Position numbers and translations under genes: made by a program | Part shown: positions 1 through 11,231 of the stretch, in pieces | Layout: every line of letters starts with the position of its first letter | Numbering within the stretch: the stretch's first letter is position 1 | Assembly (NCBI GenBank): GCA_016808115.1 | Contig: JAEQBH010000290.1 | Coordinates: forward strand, 62,001 to 126,000 | Direction of reading: 5' to 3' | Source: Tetrastigma voinierianum | Lineage: Eukaryota; Streptophyta; Magnoliopsida; Vitales; Vitaceae | Length of the DNA: 64,000 bases | The notes under the pieces: model-generated | Told to the model about the DNA's origin: nothing | Seen by the model: the letters and a program-made list of their open reading frames with translations, nothing else | Database searches by the model: none

Positions 1-1420
1 CTTCAAGATTAAGGAAGGCTTTAATAAATCACGGAACAGATAAGACCTATAATTTTGTTTGTGTAAAATGTTTGGTTATAAAATCCCATAAATCCTTACA
101 CGTGGTCAACAATAACTCGAAGAAATTAGCAACCGTGAACATCTTCTCGATCCATCACAAGAAGTCGTCCAATGTCGTAGAACTTGTTAGATTATGAATC
201 AAAGAGAAATCCTAGGTAATACCACTAACAGGAAATGATTTAGGCCATCCTCGGGAAGCTCGAGCCTTCAAAGCTCGCCTTTTATATGCATAAGCATATA
301 CACTAGTTCCTTATTTGAGCCTATAGCCAATCTCATCATCAACCAGCAAATGAGAAGCCAATTTTCTTCCCTAAACATAATCCTACAGTAAATAACCCTT
401 ATTTACCCAGATTATCAGACAAAGTACATCAAGGACAGAAAATGACAAGTTTGGGCGAATATTATTTCAAGTTGTAGAAAATGATGAAAAGGGTTGAGAA
501 AGACAATGCAAAGAAATAAGAAAATATGAAGATAATTATGAAAGAAGCAGTGAAAAGTAAAACATCAAGGATAACGAGTTTATTCAGAGCCTTCCTCCTT
601 GAACCATTAAGTTCTTAAGGGTGTTCAACACCTAGTACCCTAATGTCATTTGGTATGGGAGTTACAAACCCAAAGTTCGTTAAAGGTGGTAGAAAGCTTT
701 AAAAAACCAACATTGCACCATTCCATAAAACTTGGTGAGAGATAAAAAGTGAAAAAGCTTCTAAAATAAGGAAGAGAAGTTATCTTCTGTGTGTGGGAAA
801 GGAAAAGAGAAAAAGATACCACAATGAAGAATATGCAGAAAGATGCACAAACCTGATGGGAAGGTTGGAAACTTACAATCAAGAGAAATCAAGGATGTAT
901 CAAGAAGGCAAGAGTGTAAGTTGTTAGTGAAATCTAGGTACAATTGAGCCTAAAGTGTCCAATTACCCACCTAATTGGCCAAGCCACACATTACAAGCCT
1001 AAAAGACCTATTTGATTCTGAAGGTGGTGTTATGCCTACATTAGTGGAGATTAATATGATAAACAAGCATATGGGACTTTAAAAATGAAAGAGATTATAA
1101 CAACTAGCATTATCCTTAAGATTAACCGATCTTCCAAAGAAAAGAGCAAAGACCAAGACACACACAAAAATCGTGATCGAATGATTAAATTGTTACACCA
1201 TATGAATTATTTGTTGGTTCAGTGAACTTAATGTAAAATCTTCCTGATCCTAGATTGGAAACGTGTTTATAAGTAATTTTACAACTGACATATGTTTCCT
1301 ACCCAATCGAGCTTAAACAGAAAAATGTCCTTAAAAATAAAAGGTTGAATTGTTTGAGACCGAATTGTTTGAGGACAAACAAAATTTCTTTTCTTTGCTT
1401 GGGGACAAGCAAACTTTAAG
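1..1420. other. AT-rich stretch without a recognisable gene
   Basis: No reading frame here has coding character; those present are short and interrupted. Because a polypurine tract and an Athila-type LTR start follow directly at 1421-1433, part of this stretch may be the 3' untranslated region of the same element. That is inference: I see no gag, pol or env motif in it. Confidence 0.4.
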
Positions 1421-1432
1421 TTTGAGGGAATT

Positions 1433-2040
1433 TGATGAGTCTAAAACTCATCTATTTTTAATCCATTTTTCTAGCATGTTTTTAACAATTTTAGATCTAT
1501 TTTTATGCCAAATTATGGAATATTCACCAACTTTATGTTTTCTAGGTGTTATTTGAAAAAATAGAGAAAACAAATAGAAAAGAAGCAAAAAAAGGTGGAA
1601 AATGCACAGTCTTTTTCACGACATAATTTTTGTATGTCACGACACAAAAGTCAAGCAGTCCAAAGGAACTATATCGCAGACAGCAACTAAATGTCGCAAC
1701 AAAGCTCAGACATAACTCAATGGCTTAAAGAGAAATTTTATCGAGACAAAGAGTTTTTCTATCGCGACATTATTGAAGAAGATTGTGAAGAAAACTGTCA
1801 TGACAATCCTTGGCCTGGCTGGCTATTAACAATTAAAGCAGAGAGAAGAAGTCAGGTTGTGACAATATACTCCCGGTCGCAACATAAAAAGCTGAAGACT
1901 AACAGATGAACTCTATCACGAAAAAAGACAATCCTGTCGCGACAAAAATTGCTCAGATTACAACACAAGTCAACTAAGACAAGTGTTTTTATGTTACGAC
2001 AAAGTTTTTAGCATCAAGACCACACTCAAATTTTTAATGA
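1433..2040 (+). repeat. Athila-type 3' LTR, 5' part only
   Basis: A purine-rich tract (about 1421-1432, AGTTTGAGGGAATT in context) is followed immediately by TGATGAG. This is the usual arrangement of polypurine tract then 3' LTR. The first about 20 bp form a small inverted repeat, ATGAGT..ACTCAT. The start and the following 150 bp resemble the LTR starting at 23054, so both belong to one family. From about 1610 the LTR carries scattered GTCGCGAC-type motifs, as the second copy does. Similarity to the 23054 copy fades after about 2040, so the LTR looks truncated there. No coding function is expected. Confidence 0.6.
1610..1990. repeat. Cluster of GTCGCGAC-like motifs, locus 1
   Basis: At least six copies or one-step variants of the palindrome GTCGCGAC occur (for example GTCACGAC near 1637, GTCGCAAC near 1693 and 1876, and the intact palindrome at 1936-1943). 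Variants mostly differ by C-to-T or G-to-A at CpG, as expected from deamination of methylated DNA. The cluster lies inside the Athila-type LTR. Confidence 0.6.
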
Positions 2041-2515
2041 GTCATTTTACAAAAAGGACAAATCCATCTTTTCATGTATATGAAAAATGGTCTTAACAAG
2101 TTTCGCGTCAAGTACGGAATAGATAGTCTCTTGGTGGCAAAGTCACACTTTGTTTGGAAATGGGCTTTGGGTCTTAACAAGTTTTAAGGCCGTTGTCGTG
2201 GATTGAAAAGTCTCGGGTGCACACTGTAAGTTCGCATACACTGATCACATCATACAGTTTGGTCTTAACACATACCCTTTTCAGTGAGTTCATTCAGAGT
2301 CACCTCTCTCATTTAGTATTCTTTAGCTACTCTTAGCTCTAGACACCTTTCTCATACCTTAGTTTTATTTTAGGTGTTTTCAACTATAGATTGTTTACTT
2401 TCATTCGTTTAGTTGTCCAAGAGCATCTCTCTTTCTTTAGAGATTATCTTAGATCCTCGTTCAAAGAGTTGATCTAATCCTAGGGAATTCCCTTATTAGT
2501 GCTCTTGTTTTCATG
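2040..2515. other. Unassigned sequence between LTR fragment and minisatellite
   Basis: No coding frame and no recognisable element. The composition becomes pyrimidine-rich on the + strand toward the minisatellite that follows. It may be LTR or untranslated sequence of an old retroelement. Confidence 0.3.
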
Positions 2516-2516
2516 A

Positions 2517-3058
2517 TCAGGCCCCATCTTTCAATGGTCTTGTTTCGTGTACAAAGGCTCTATCTTTCAAGAGTCTTGTTTCTGCCAAATGCCCTATCTT
2601 AGTGGTCTGCTTAGGCATAAAGTGCCCCCCATATTTCAAAGGGTCTGTCAGTGATAAAGGCTCTTCTTTAGTTTTTTTTTTTTTTTAGGCATATAATGTC
2701 CCCATATTTTCGTAGATTTCTTCTTAAGGCGCAGACAAAGGCCTCAGATCTTTCGCATTTCTCAGAGTACAATGTCACTACCTTTTAGTAGTCTTGTTTC
2801 AAGCGTATAGTGCCCTTATCTTATAGTATTTCCTTTTTAGGGCATACAATGCCCTCATCTTGCAAGATTTCGACATACAAAGGTCTCTGCCTTAATATTC
2901 ATCGCTTTCAGCATACAAAGGCTCCCTAGCTTTAGTATTCATTACTTAAGCGTGATAAAGGCCCCATCTTCTAATGGTCTTGTTTCAAGCGTACTATGTC
3001 CCCATCTTTCAATAGCCTTGCTTCGGCTATACAGTGCCCATATCTTTCAGTACTTTCA
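2517..3058. repeat. Degenerate tandem repeat, about 36-bp unit, about 15 copies
   Basis: Units have the general form (T)ACAAAGGCCCCATCTTTC followed by AATGGTCTTGTTTCAAGCG, with strong divergence. Clear units start near 2517, 2555, 2589, 2625, 2760, 2795, 2830, 2880, 2915, 2952 and 2990. Some units have TAATGTCCCC or TAGTGCCC in place of AAAGGCCCC. There is no coding frame through it. Its neighbours are LTR pieces, so it is likely an internal minisatellite of an LTR or 3' untranslated region. Confidence 0.6.
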
Positions 3059-3317
3059 TCACAACCATGGGCTATTCATTGCATCCATAGCCAAGAGTTG
3101 TTCATCATGTTAGTCATGATTTTGACATCCTGATATTTTAGTTTCATTTAGGCCCTTCATCCTTTATTTGAGGTTATTAGGAGCTCCCCTCCTGATATTA
3201 TATTTATATCATTTTTCACTGTGTAGATCTTGTTTTATCATCCTCAATAGTTTGACTTAGAGCTCTGAAGACGCGATCTCCCGTGTGTCCAATGCCCCCT
3301 ATCATCGTATAATACTC

Positions 3318-3512
3318 TCATCCATACTCCCAAGTCAGTTTTATCCCACCCATAGCCTTAAACTGTTAATCTCATCCACATCTCTGAGTTGTTCATCTCA
3401 TCCATAGCCCCAAGTTGTTCATCTCACCCATAGCCTTAAACTGTTAATCTCATCCACATCTCTGAGTTGTTCATCTCATTCACATTCGCGAGCTGTTCAT
3501 ATCATTTTGGAT
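3318..3512. repeat. Tandem repeat, 27-bp unit with 81-bp higher order
   Basis: About seven units of a motif like CTCATCCATAGCCCCAAGTTGTTCAT occur. The block starting CCCATAGCCTTAAACTG near 3348 recurs about 80 bp downstream near 3428, so the units are organised in groups of three. The sequence is non-coding. Confidence 0.6.
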
Positions 3513-4157
3513 TATGTTTTGCTTCACCATTTCGATCATTATGACCATGACATTTCTCTCGTTTCTGCTAATTGTTTAGCATGACTTTATTTTTTTCTCA
3601 TTCATATCTTGGTGTTAGATGTGTTAGTCCTTCTATTCACACATCCTTTTCACCCTCATTGGTAGTAGAGCCTTTAGAGCTCTTTGACTTCTTTTGAGTT
3701 TCTTGCTATGTGGAGCTTACCTTGAGTTTCAATTAGTTGTCATGTCTTTCGCCTTACCACCTTCACTTAGTGAGTGTAGATTTCCCCTTGCGTATGTTTA
3801 TTATTTTATTAGTTGGTGGTCCTACTAGTACTCAACTTTGATATCGGTTCTCGAGCCACTTTTGAAGACCATTTGGAGGTAGTTTGGACTCACATGGTGA
3901 CTCTTAGTGGTGTCTTAGCCCTTTTCTTTTGTTGTTTGCATTTTGAGTTTTTTTAGAATCCTTTTGGTTGTCTTGGTTTGAACAAGCCAATGCTCTGCGC
4001 GGACTTTTTTTGGGGTCTCTTCTATTCTTTGTTATAGTTCACTTAATTACACTCTATTTTCATACCTTGTTTCACTACATCATTCATGCTCATTTTCACT
4101 GTGTGAGTTCCATCGGATGAGCATATTTGTTGTAATTCTTCAAAATTAGTCTTTATC

Positions 4158-4159
<2 letters not shown>

Positions 4160-4193
<34 letters not shown>

Positions 4194-4217
4194 ATATTAT
4201 TATTATTATTATTATTA
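4160..4217. repeat. (ATT)n microsatellite
   Basis: Nearly uninterrupted TTA/ATT trinucleotide repeat, broken once by ACA near 4192. It lies 315 bp before the next LTR-like start. Confidence 0.9.
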
Positions 4218-4879
4218 AACAATATTCTTTTTCATTTATTTTTTATTATTTTTTCTTATCTCCCTCATTCCCTACTCTACCCTTATATCTTCTCTCTCTA
4301 GCCATCCTCACTCAACTTACTCCAACTAACTCCTTTATCTTTTCTTCTATTGGACAACCAACACTCGACTACCCCTTCCTATCTCTTCCTTTCTCTCATT
4401 CCTCTTCTCTTTTTCTTCTTCTTCTTCCTTCTCTATTTCTCTCCATTTGGACTCAAAATAACTTTTTTTTTCTCTCCTTTTTCTTCTAAATACAAGAAAA
4501 TCTAAGGCAAACATAAAAAATAAGACTCATTTTGTGATGCCCCAAACTCTGTGGGCCTGATTTTTTTAATTTTTCTTTTTTTTTTTTTTTTTTTTTTTTG
4601 TATTGATCAACTCGCCACGGATAGGAAGCGCGATGGTGGTCCGCCGCAATGAGCCTCTCTCGCATGACAACTCGCCGCTCCCATGTGCACCAGGACCGTG
4701 CGAGCCGGGCCACGCCAGGCGACCGCCGAGACCGGGCACAAGCCGCGCACGCTGCGGTTGCGGGCGTGGAATCTTCGCTGCGCACGCAACACCGGGGCGC
4801 ACTCATGCACGTGTCCGTGCCCCGCTGCGGCCGCCTAGCACCCTATCACGCGACAGCCCGCCCGGGTCAATAAAAAACC

Positions 4880-5140
4880 CCCGCCGCAACACCACCTCGA
4901 AACCCTATCGCGACATAAAATCTTCTGTCGCAACAAGAATGTCCCACTCTTGGGAAAACTCCGTCGCAACACAAGGTGGCCCTCGTCGCAACCCAAGACA
5001 CCCTAGCCCAGCCCCAAGTCTTGTCACGACACGTTATTTCTGTCGCAACACAAGGCCACAAGAAAGTTATGTCGCGACAAAGAAAGCCTTTGTCGAGACC
5101 CAAACCGCCCAACATGCCTGAGAACCATGTCGCCAAGAAT
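4880..5140 (+). repeat. 378-bp-spaced direct repeat, copy A
   Basis: Copy A of a direct repeat. Anchors GAATGTCCCAC (4937), GGCCACAAGAAAG (5054) and GAGAACCATGTCGC (5120) all recur exactly 378 bp later. The copy contains about eight GTCGCGAC-type motifs. Confidence 0.75.
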
Positions 5141-5257
5141 GGGATCCCTATCGCGACGAGCTCGGCCAAGCACGCTGATGCGCCGCCACGCGCGCATCCC
5201 AGCCACCGAACAGATGCCCATGTATGCCCCGCCGGTTGTGCGCCTGGAAAAACAACC

Positions 5258-5518
5258 TGTGGCAACACCACCCTTGGAAAACCCTATCACGACATAAATC
5301 TTCTATCGCGACAGGAATGTCCCACCCTTGGGAAAACTCTGTCGCGACACAAGGTGGCCCTTGTCGCGACCCAAGACGCCCTGGCCCAGCCCCAAGTCCT
5401 GTCGCAACACGCTATTTCTGTCGTGACACAAGGCCACAAGAAAGCTATGTCGCGACAGAGAAAGCCTCTTTCGCGACCCAAACCGCCTAGCATGCCTGAG
5501 AACCATGTCGCGACATGG
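5258..5518 (+). repeat. 378-bp-spaced direct repeat, copy B
   Basis: Copy B, anchors at 5315, 5432 and 5498. Compared with copy A it keeps more intact GTCGCGAC motifs, for example in GTCGCGACACAAGG and GTCGCGACAGAG. Copy A has GTCGCAAC at several of the same places. This suggests independent CpG decay after duplication. Confidence 0.75.
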
Positions 5519-5839
5519 AGATCCCTATCGCGACACAAGGCCAGAGATCTGTCATGCGCGAGTGCTACGCTGTTGCGCGCATCCCAGCCGCGCACATATG
5601 CCTATTGTGCGCGCCCAAGCCGGGTCGTACGCTTGGCCTAAGAACCCTATTGCGACACAAAAGGCCCTGTCTTGACATAGAGCTAAAAAACCCTGTCTCG
5701 ACATAGAATTCTCTGTCGTGACAGAGGACCAAAAATGGGCAGTAGCCCACTCTGGCCTCCCTGCACCTCCAGTTTTCCCTTTTTCTTTTCTTTCAGTACA
5801 CCTTAAATTCATTATACCACAACCTTTTTATGACAAAGG

Positions 5840-6170
5840 TAATCAAGAAGCCTGGAAAAAAACTTGTCAAACTATATAAAATCATACAAAAATGAGTTTT
5901 ATTACAACTCCGACTCCACATAGATCCGTAAATTGGTTTCTACCCAGAATTTTATAAAAACACAAGTGAAGCCAAATCTAGCCTTCTTCCCAACTAAACC
6001 TCAGACATGTCCACCTTCGGGTGTACCTCCAGTACCTGAAAGTATTTTCCCACAACGGGGTGAGCAATTCCCAGTAGAGAAATTCTTCTACAAGGGCTAC
6101 TCCCCACCTAAGTGCACATGCAATGCCATGTATAAAAACTGTTACAAAACAAAAGATTTTTGCTTTATAA
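5840..6170. other. Unassigned repeat-like sequence
   Basis: Moderately AT-rich DNA between the GC-rich island and the 6183 minisatellite. One open frame runs through it but shows no domain. It is probably LTR-derived, because its neighbours are. Confidence 0.3.
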
Positions 6171-6182
6171 ATCATTTCATTA

Positions 6183-6306
6183 GACAACCCTCCGAGAAGT
6201 TCACTGGACAACCCTCCGATCAAGTTCATGGGACAACCCTCCGATATCAAAACATATTAGACAACCCTCCGATATCAATTTATTTATTGGACAACCCTTC
6301 GATATG
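6183..6306. repeat. Short tandem array of GGACAACCCTCCGAT
   Basis: Five copies of (G)GACAACCCTCCGAT start near 6183, 6206, 6231, 6260 and 6289, separated by 10-16 bp of variable, mostly AT-rich spacer. The last copy has a CCT-to-CTT change. Such short arrays are common inside LTRs of plant gypsy elements. Confidence 0.7.
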
Positions 6307-6589
6307 ATCCATTCAAAACCCATGTTAATATATTAAGCATGCATATATCAACATCAATTGTAAACAACCTGCATGTTATTCAATCAAGCAATCAACATGC
6401 AAACTGGAGTTTCAGTCTCCAACCAAAAAAAAACAAACAACATGTCACACAATGAAAATCTTCATGTTCAAATCCCATATTAGTACCTGTTCCATGACTG
6501 AAATTCTAGAACCCGAATGCAACTCAGAAACCTATCACAATTTAATCCAAACTGTCATGAACCAGCCCTACTAACAAGACTGAACCCAT

Positions 6590-7100
6590 GGCCATTGGTG
6601 TCGGCGTAGGCGAGAATAATCGGTAGGAGAAACCCTACCTCTGCGGCTCCTTTGCTAAATCCGTGCGCCTTTAGTGAACTAGGAAACTACTGGTTCTTCC
6701 TCCTTTTTTTTTCTTCTTTCTCTTCCTTTTCCTTCTTGTTGCACTTCCACGCACCTCCTCTCCCACCTTTTTCCGTTTGTCTCCTCCCCCTTTCTCCTCA
6801 TCCATTCTTATCTTTTATTCTTATTATATTATTCTTTTTTTTTTTTTCAATCGATGGGGGGTGAGTCACTCCTCCCACCTGCCTTTCTCTTATAGCGACC
6901 GGCAAGGCGCCGTCATGCGACTGCGGCCCGATTTGCTTCCGTCACGGCCGGCGAGTGGCGGGCGGTGCCGCTTCCACCTAGTGCCACGTGGACACTCGTC
7001 CCCCTATTTTGTAGTTTTTTTTTCGAATAACGTGAAATTCCGACAGTCTCGGAATTCGACGAGGGTCATTAAGTGCTAGATTTTGTAGAGCGATTCTAAT
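6590..7100. other. GC-rich patch and poly-T run, LTR-like
   Basis: A second GC-rich patch (about 6890-7000) follows a T-rich stretch at about 6830-6850. No gene domain is seen. It resembles degraded LTR sequence. Confidence 0.3.
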
Positions 7101-9890
7101 TGTGAAATACGTTTACGTCATCGAGGTGCAGAAAATCTCAGCTTTTCTTAGGGATTATTTTGTAAATTACCATTTGCCTTTTTCTAAAAATCTAGATTTA
7201 AATTTTTCACGGGTTTTTACACATATTTTCAAATTTCTCCTTCTCTACCATTTTTTTTTCTTTTTTTTTTTTCCACCACCTCCGACCATCACCAGTAAGG
7301 TCACCGATGATGACCCCCTTTCCCCTCTTTCATCTCTCATTCCCGTCTCTTTTACTTTTTCTTTCTCCCATTCCTTTTCCTTTATTTTCTCACCATCCAA
7401 ACACCATTTTATCTTACTTTCCTAACTTGTACATATTGAAGTCTCCATAAATGAACAAATTACTCTTTTAGGATTTCTACATTTTAGTTGCATAAGTGTA
7501 TGTTGGTAATATTAGATCTTTTGTGGACTTGAATTATTGTGATATGTGGGCTTGTTAAGTGATATGAAGCTTCTTATTAGTGAAATTTATTTGAATGAAG
7601 CTTGAATCTTGTACATTGTATTTGACTTAATTATTTGGATATTTATGCTTAATTGTAATCATGGGTTTTAATAATTAGATTGGAATATTTTTTGTTGTAA
7701 AATATTAACTAGAATATTTTGGATGTAATTATAAATTTTAATATATCAAATTGGCCTTGAATTGTGAAAAATTAGACTTTGTATAAATTGAATTTATTTT
7801 GTTACTTCTAAGGTTATTAATTGGTATAAAGTTTATTAGTAAGCTTAACTTTTATTTAATTTAGTATGATTAAATGTTAGATGTGCATATTAAATTAGAC
7901 TTAAATTGTTATATAATTAAATTAGATTTAACTGTATATATTTGTGTTTATTGTATTTTGGGCCTTGGGGTATTAAATAAGACTTGTTAATTAATAGAAA
8001 ATTTTATTTATTAGTGAAATTCATAGATTGGGCTCATACATTGTTTATTAATTTGGTATTAGTGACTTGTGTTAAATTGGATTTATTGATAAATATGAAG
8101 TTTGTGTTGGTGAAGGTTATTAAATTGGACTCGCATGTTAATTATTATTTTAAGATTGTAAAGTTAGGCTAATGACATATTTGATATTGCATGAGAATTT
8201 ATATATTAATTTGAGACTCGTTAGCATATGTTTAAATATTTAAACTTATGCAATATCAAATAATTTAATTTAAATTTATCTACTTTGCCACCTCTCTTTT
8301 GGACTTATTTTGTTTTGCATGTGGTTCATTCCTATTATTTATGTTGATCCAACATGGATTGATGACAAGCAAATGACCGGATTTCAAGGAGGATTAGGAA
8401 ACATTGTAAATTACATGTAGGATCTTTTAAGTATATTACCGATTTCTTCATTGATGTTTAATTTCATTATTATGATTATTTTTCTCATATTCTTACAAAT
8501 TCATTTTTTATATACGTTTATTGGTTATATGTAAAATTAAGTATTGAATTTATATAATTCATGTCTTAATAAAAGGAATAATTCAGTAATTTTTTAGTTA
8601 CTATAGTTTGCAAATTTTTTTTTGTCATAGTTGAATAAGTTAGAAGATGTAATTTTCCTTAACTATCCAAGAAAATGATTTTTTTTTTAAAAATTTGAAA
8701 ATAATTTCCAAAGTAAAATTCTTCAACATTTTATTCATTTAATATAAGGTGTCTAAAAAGTTTTAATAAAATTGTCCAAATTTTTTTTTTTTTTTTCATT
8801 AATAAAACAACTTTAAAAACGTTTTTCAATAAAATTATCTTTCCTAACATGAATAATAAAAAAATCTAAATAAAGTTTATGAACAATTTTTCTTTCTAAA
8901 TTAGTTAAAATATATCTTTTTTGGTCAAGTTAAATTTTTTAATAAATATTTTATAAAATAAGTAAATAATTTTCTCATACGATCAATTGATTTCTTTAAA
9001 ATGAAATTGGATTTCTCTTTTATAAGTGAATAAGTTTAATTTTTTTAATTTAAGGTTTTCTTTGGATTAGTAAATTCTTTAGAAATTCTTTGAATTTATT
9101 GTGACATTAAAATCAATGAAAACTATTTCTTGGGTAATTCAATAAGTTGATTCCTATGATTCACTTGCCAATTATCTTATATATCGTTGTAATTTAGTTT
9201 TGCCATTATTTAATATATTGATATATGATTCTTTTTCTTGGTATTCATAATTAATAAATTAATTGTCAAGAGTTTCCTAAACTTATTTAGTAGAGGTTGT
9301 TTGTATACGAGTTTAGAGAGATATTACGATTCATTACAATACTTTCCCGATAAGTATTTTGAGCTTTTCATTTTCTACGTATCTTACAAATGAGTCACAC
9401 TAAGACTTTATTTTTTATTTTGTTTTCCCTTTAAAAAAGTAAACAAATAGAAGTGACGATTCCATTCTTTAAAAAAAAACTTTTTTTTGATAATAAAAAA
9501 GCGAGTCTCGTCTTCGAATGGGAATGAATGTGAAAAAATACGAGTCCATAGTTGGTTTTATTTGAAAATTCTAAAAAAAGGCCTTGTTGATATGTTTTTT
9601 TTTATTTTGTTTATCTCTTAATTGGTAAAAAATTAATCAAACCAATATGTTAAAACTTATGTGTCATGTTTTTATATTTGATATGTGTTTTTTAAAATAA
9701 GATTATGTAAATTTAATTTATTATTTTTATATTCTTTAATTGATTCTAGATGCGTTTAATATATTTTCAACATCAAACTGAAGTTTATTTTAATTATTTA
9801 AAAAAAATAAATTAGGTTTAGAAGTCTAATATTAACTCAAATTAACACATTTGATATTGTTGTTCCATTTTAATATATATAATATCAATT
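7100..9890. other. AT-rich intergenic DNA
   Basis: Long AT-rich stretch with poly-T and poly-A runs and no coding frame with recognisable content. No terminal repeats or splice-like exon structure were found. Confidence 0.5.
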
Positions 9891-10024
9891 CAAGAACATG
9901 AACAGAAAAGGTAATCCACACAGAGACACAAAAACACGTGATGTTTTAACCTCGAATAAGAGAATCTTTCCACTATGTTATATAGAACATTACAACTATT
10001 ACGTTTATAAAACATCCATCAATT

Positions 10025-10115
10025 CTTCCCTCATTCCCTCCATCAAGCATTCCCGTTTTTTCATCCATCTTCCCTCATTCCCTTTATCGAGTATTCCCGT
10101 TTTCTCGTATCTCTG
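10025..10115. repeat. Two-copy about 46-bp direct repeat
   Basis: CTTCCCTCATTCCCTCCATC..GCATTCCCGTTTTTTC is followed by a second copy, CTTCCCTCATTCCCTTTATC..GTATTCCCGTTTTCTC. The surrounding DNA is AT-rich and I see no gene. Confidence 0.5.
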
Positions 10116-10159
10116 CTGCGTCCTACGTAGCTTTTGCAAACATTTATCATGAATTTTTT

Positions 10160-11230
10160 TTTCTTGTAATCCAAAATATTTATAGTAATATTCCTTATAA
10201 CTTTCCATATCATACAAAGAAGTATAATATTACTATAATATAACGATTTTGAAATGTCCTATCAAATATTCTTCCTTTTTTTAAAGGAATTGGTTGAATA
10301 GGTTGAATCTTAAATTTTAAATCATCATGAAACTAGAGTTAGAACAGATACATATTACATAGAAATCAAATCAAATCGATCTCAAAAGGTTTTCATTCAA
10401 TTATTTACTTTCAATTTGATCTACTAAGTTATTGCAAGAAATAAATTTGTTTAGTTGATATTTTTACCTAAAAGCAGAATCAACCTTATTTACACGTATT
10501 TATATAATTTAAGAAATCATTTTTAAAACATTAAAAAATCAGTTAGATATTTACAAGAACACTTGTACAATTTTCCCAAAAAGGCTTGTAAAATTTTTCA
10601 ACTAAAAAGTAAACATTTATCCCTCAAAAATTGCTTTTTTTTTATTGTTTTTTTTTCTAATATATCTTTGTCTACGTAAATCATTATTTTCCAACTAAGA
10701 TTTCATATTGAATTTATTTTTGTGGGAATCATGTTAAGGAGCACTATTACACCTATAAGAATGAAAATATAACCCAAGTAATGGATATAACCTTAAAATG
10801 CACTATCTTCATGAAATTAATAAAAACATGCATATTTTGTATAACTCTTCGTTGAACCCTAAATTATCTTTTAGAGGTTGACATTGGACCTTTGAGACAT
10901 TGAAGAATGATTCTCCCTCTCCTATCTCCCACGTGATTTTGACTTAAAATAAATGAAAAACAAAAACAAAAATTCATTAAACCTAAACTTCTATCTATTG
11001 TGCACACAGGTGGGGAGATCATTTACAAGTATTAAAATTACTAAAAATTATGTTATTAGATTATTTTATCAAATTAATTTTGTATTTTTTTTTTTAAATT
11101 ATGATTTAACATTTGTTGGGGTGATTTTTGGATTTCACATGAACATACAAAATACAAGTGTGCGGACGTGCTAAGAAATTAAAGTGTTTCCAAACTGAAA
11201 TGGCTTATAAGATCAAACTTCTAATTAGAC
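10160..11230. other. AT-rich intergenic DNA
   Basis: No coding frame with domain content, no clear repeat boundaries. Contains only short interrupted frames. Confidence 0.45.
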
Positions 11231-11231
11231 T

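Larger units (their letters stand above)
4533..5830 (+). repeat. LTR-like, GC-rich repetitive segment
   Basis: The segment begins TGTGATGCCCCAAACTC, which resembles the TGTAACGCCCC or TGTAACACCCC starts of chromovirus-type LTRs such as those at 41354 and 61488 (minus strand). A T-rich tract at about 4561-4599 follows, then a conspicuously GC-rich island (about 4610-5760) in an otherwise AT-rich window. Several long frames are open on both strands, but they translate a direct repeat and have no recognisable domain, so I read this as LTR or untranslated repeat DNA. The end is not defined. Confidence 0.4.

Noticed and set aside
4976..5641. 221-codon + strand frame in the GC-rich island as a gene
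   Set aside because: It translates the 378-bp direct repeat into a repetitive basic peptide. Other frames on both strands are equally open, and no domain is visible.
6183..6306. A CRISPR-like array
   Set aside because: Repeats are only about 14 bp, spacers 10-16 bp, and the genome is a plant's. It is an LTR minisatellite.
7102..7425. 107-codon + strand frame
   Set aside because: T-rich, Phe/Leu/Ser-dominated peptide spanning poly-T runs, with no domain.
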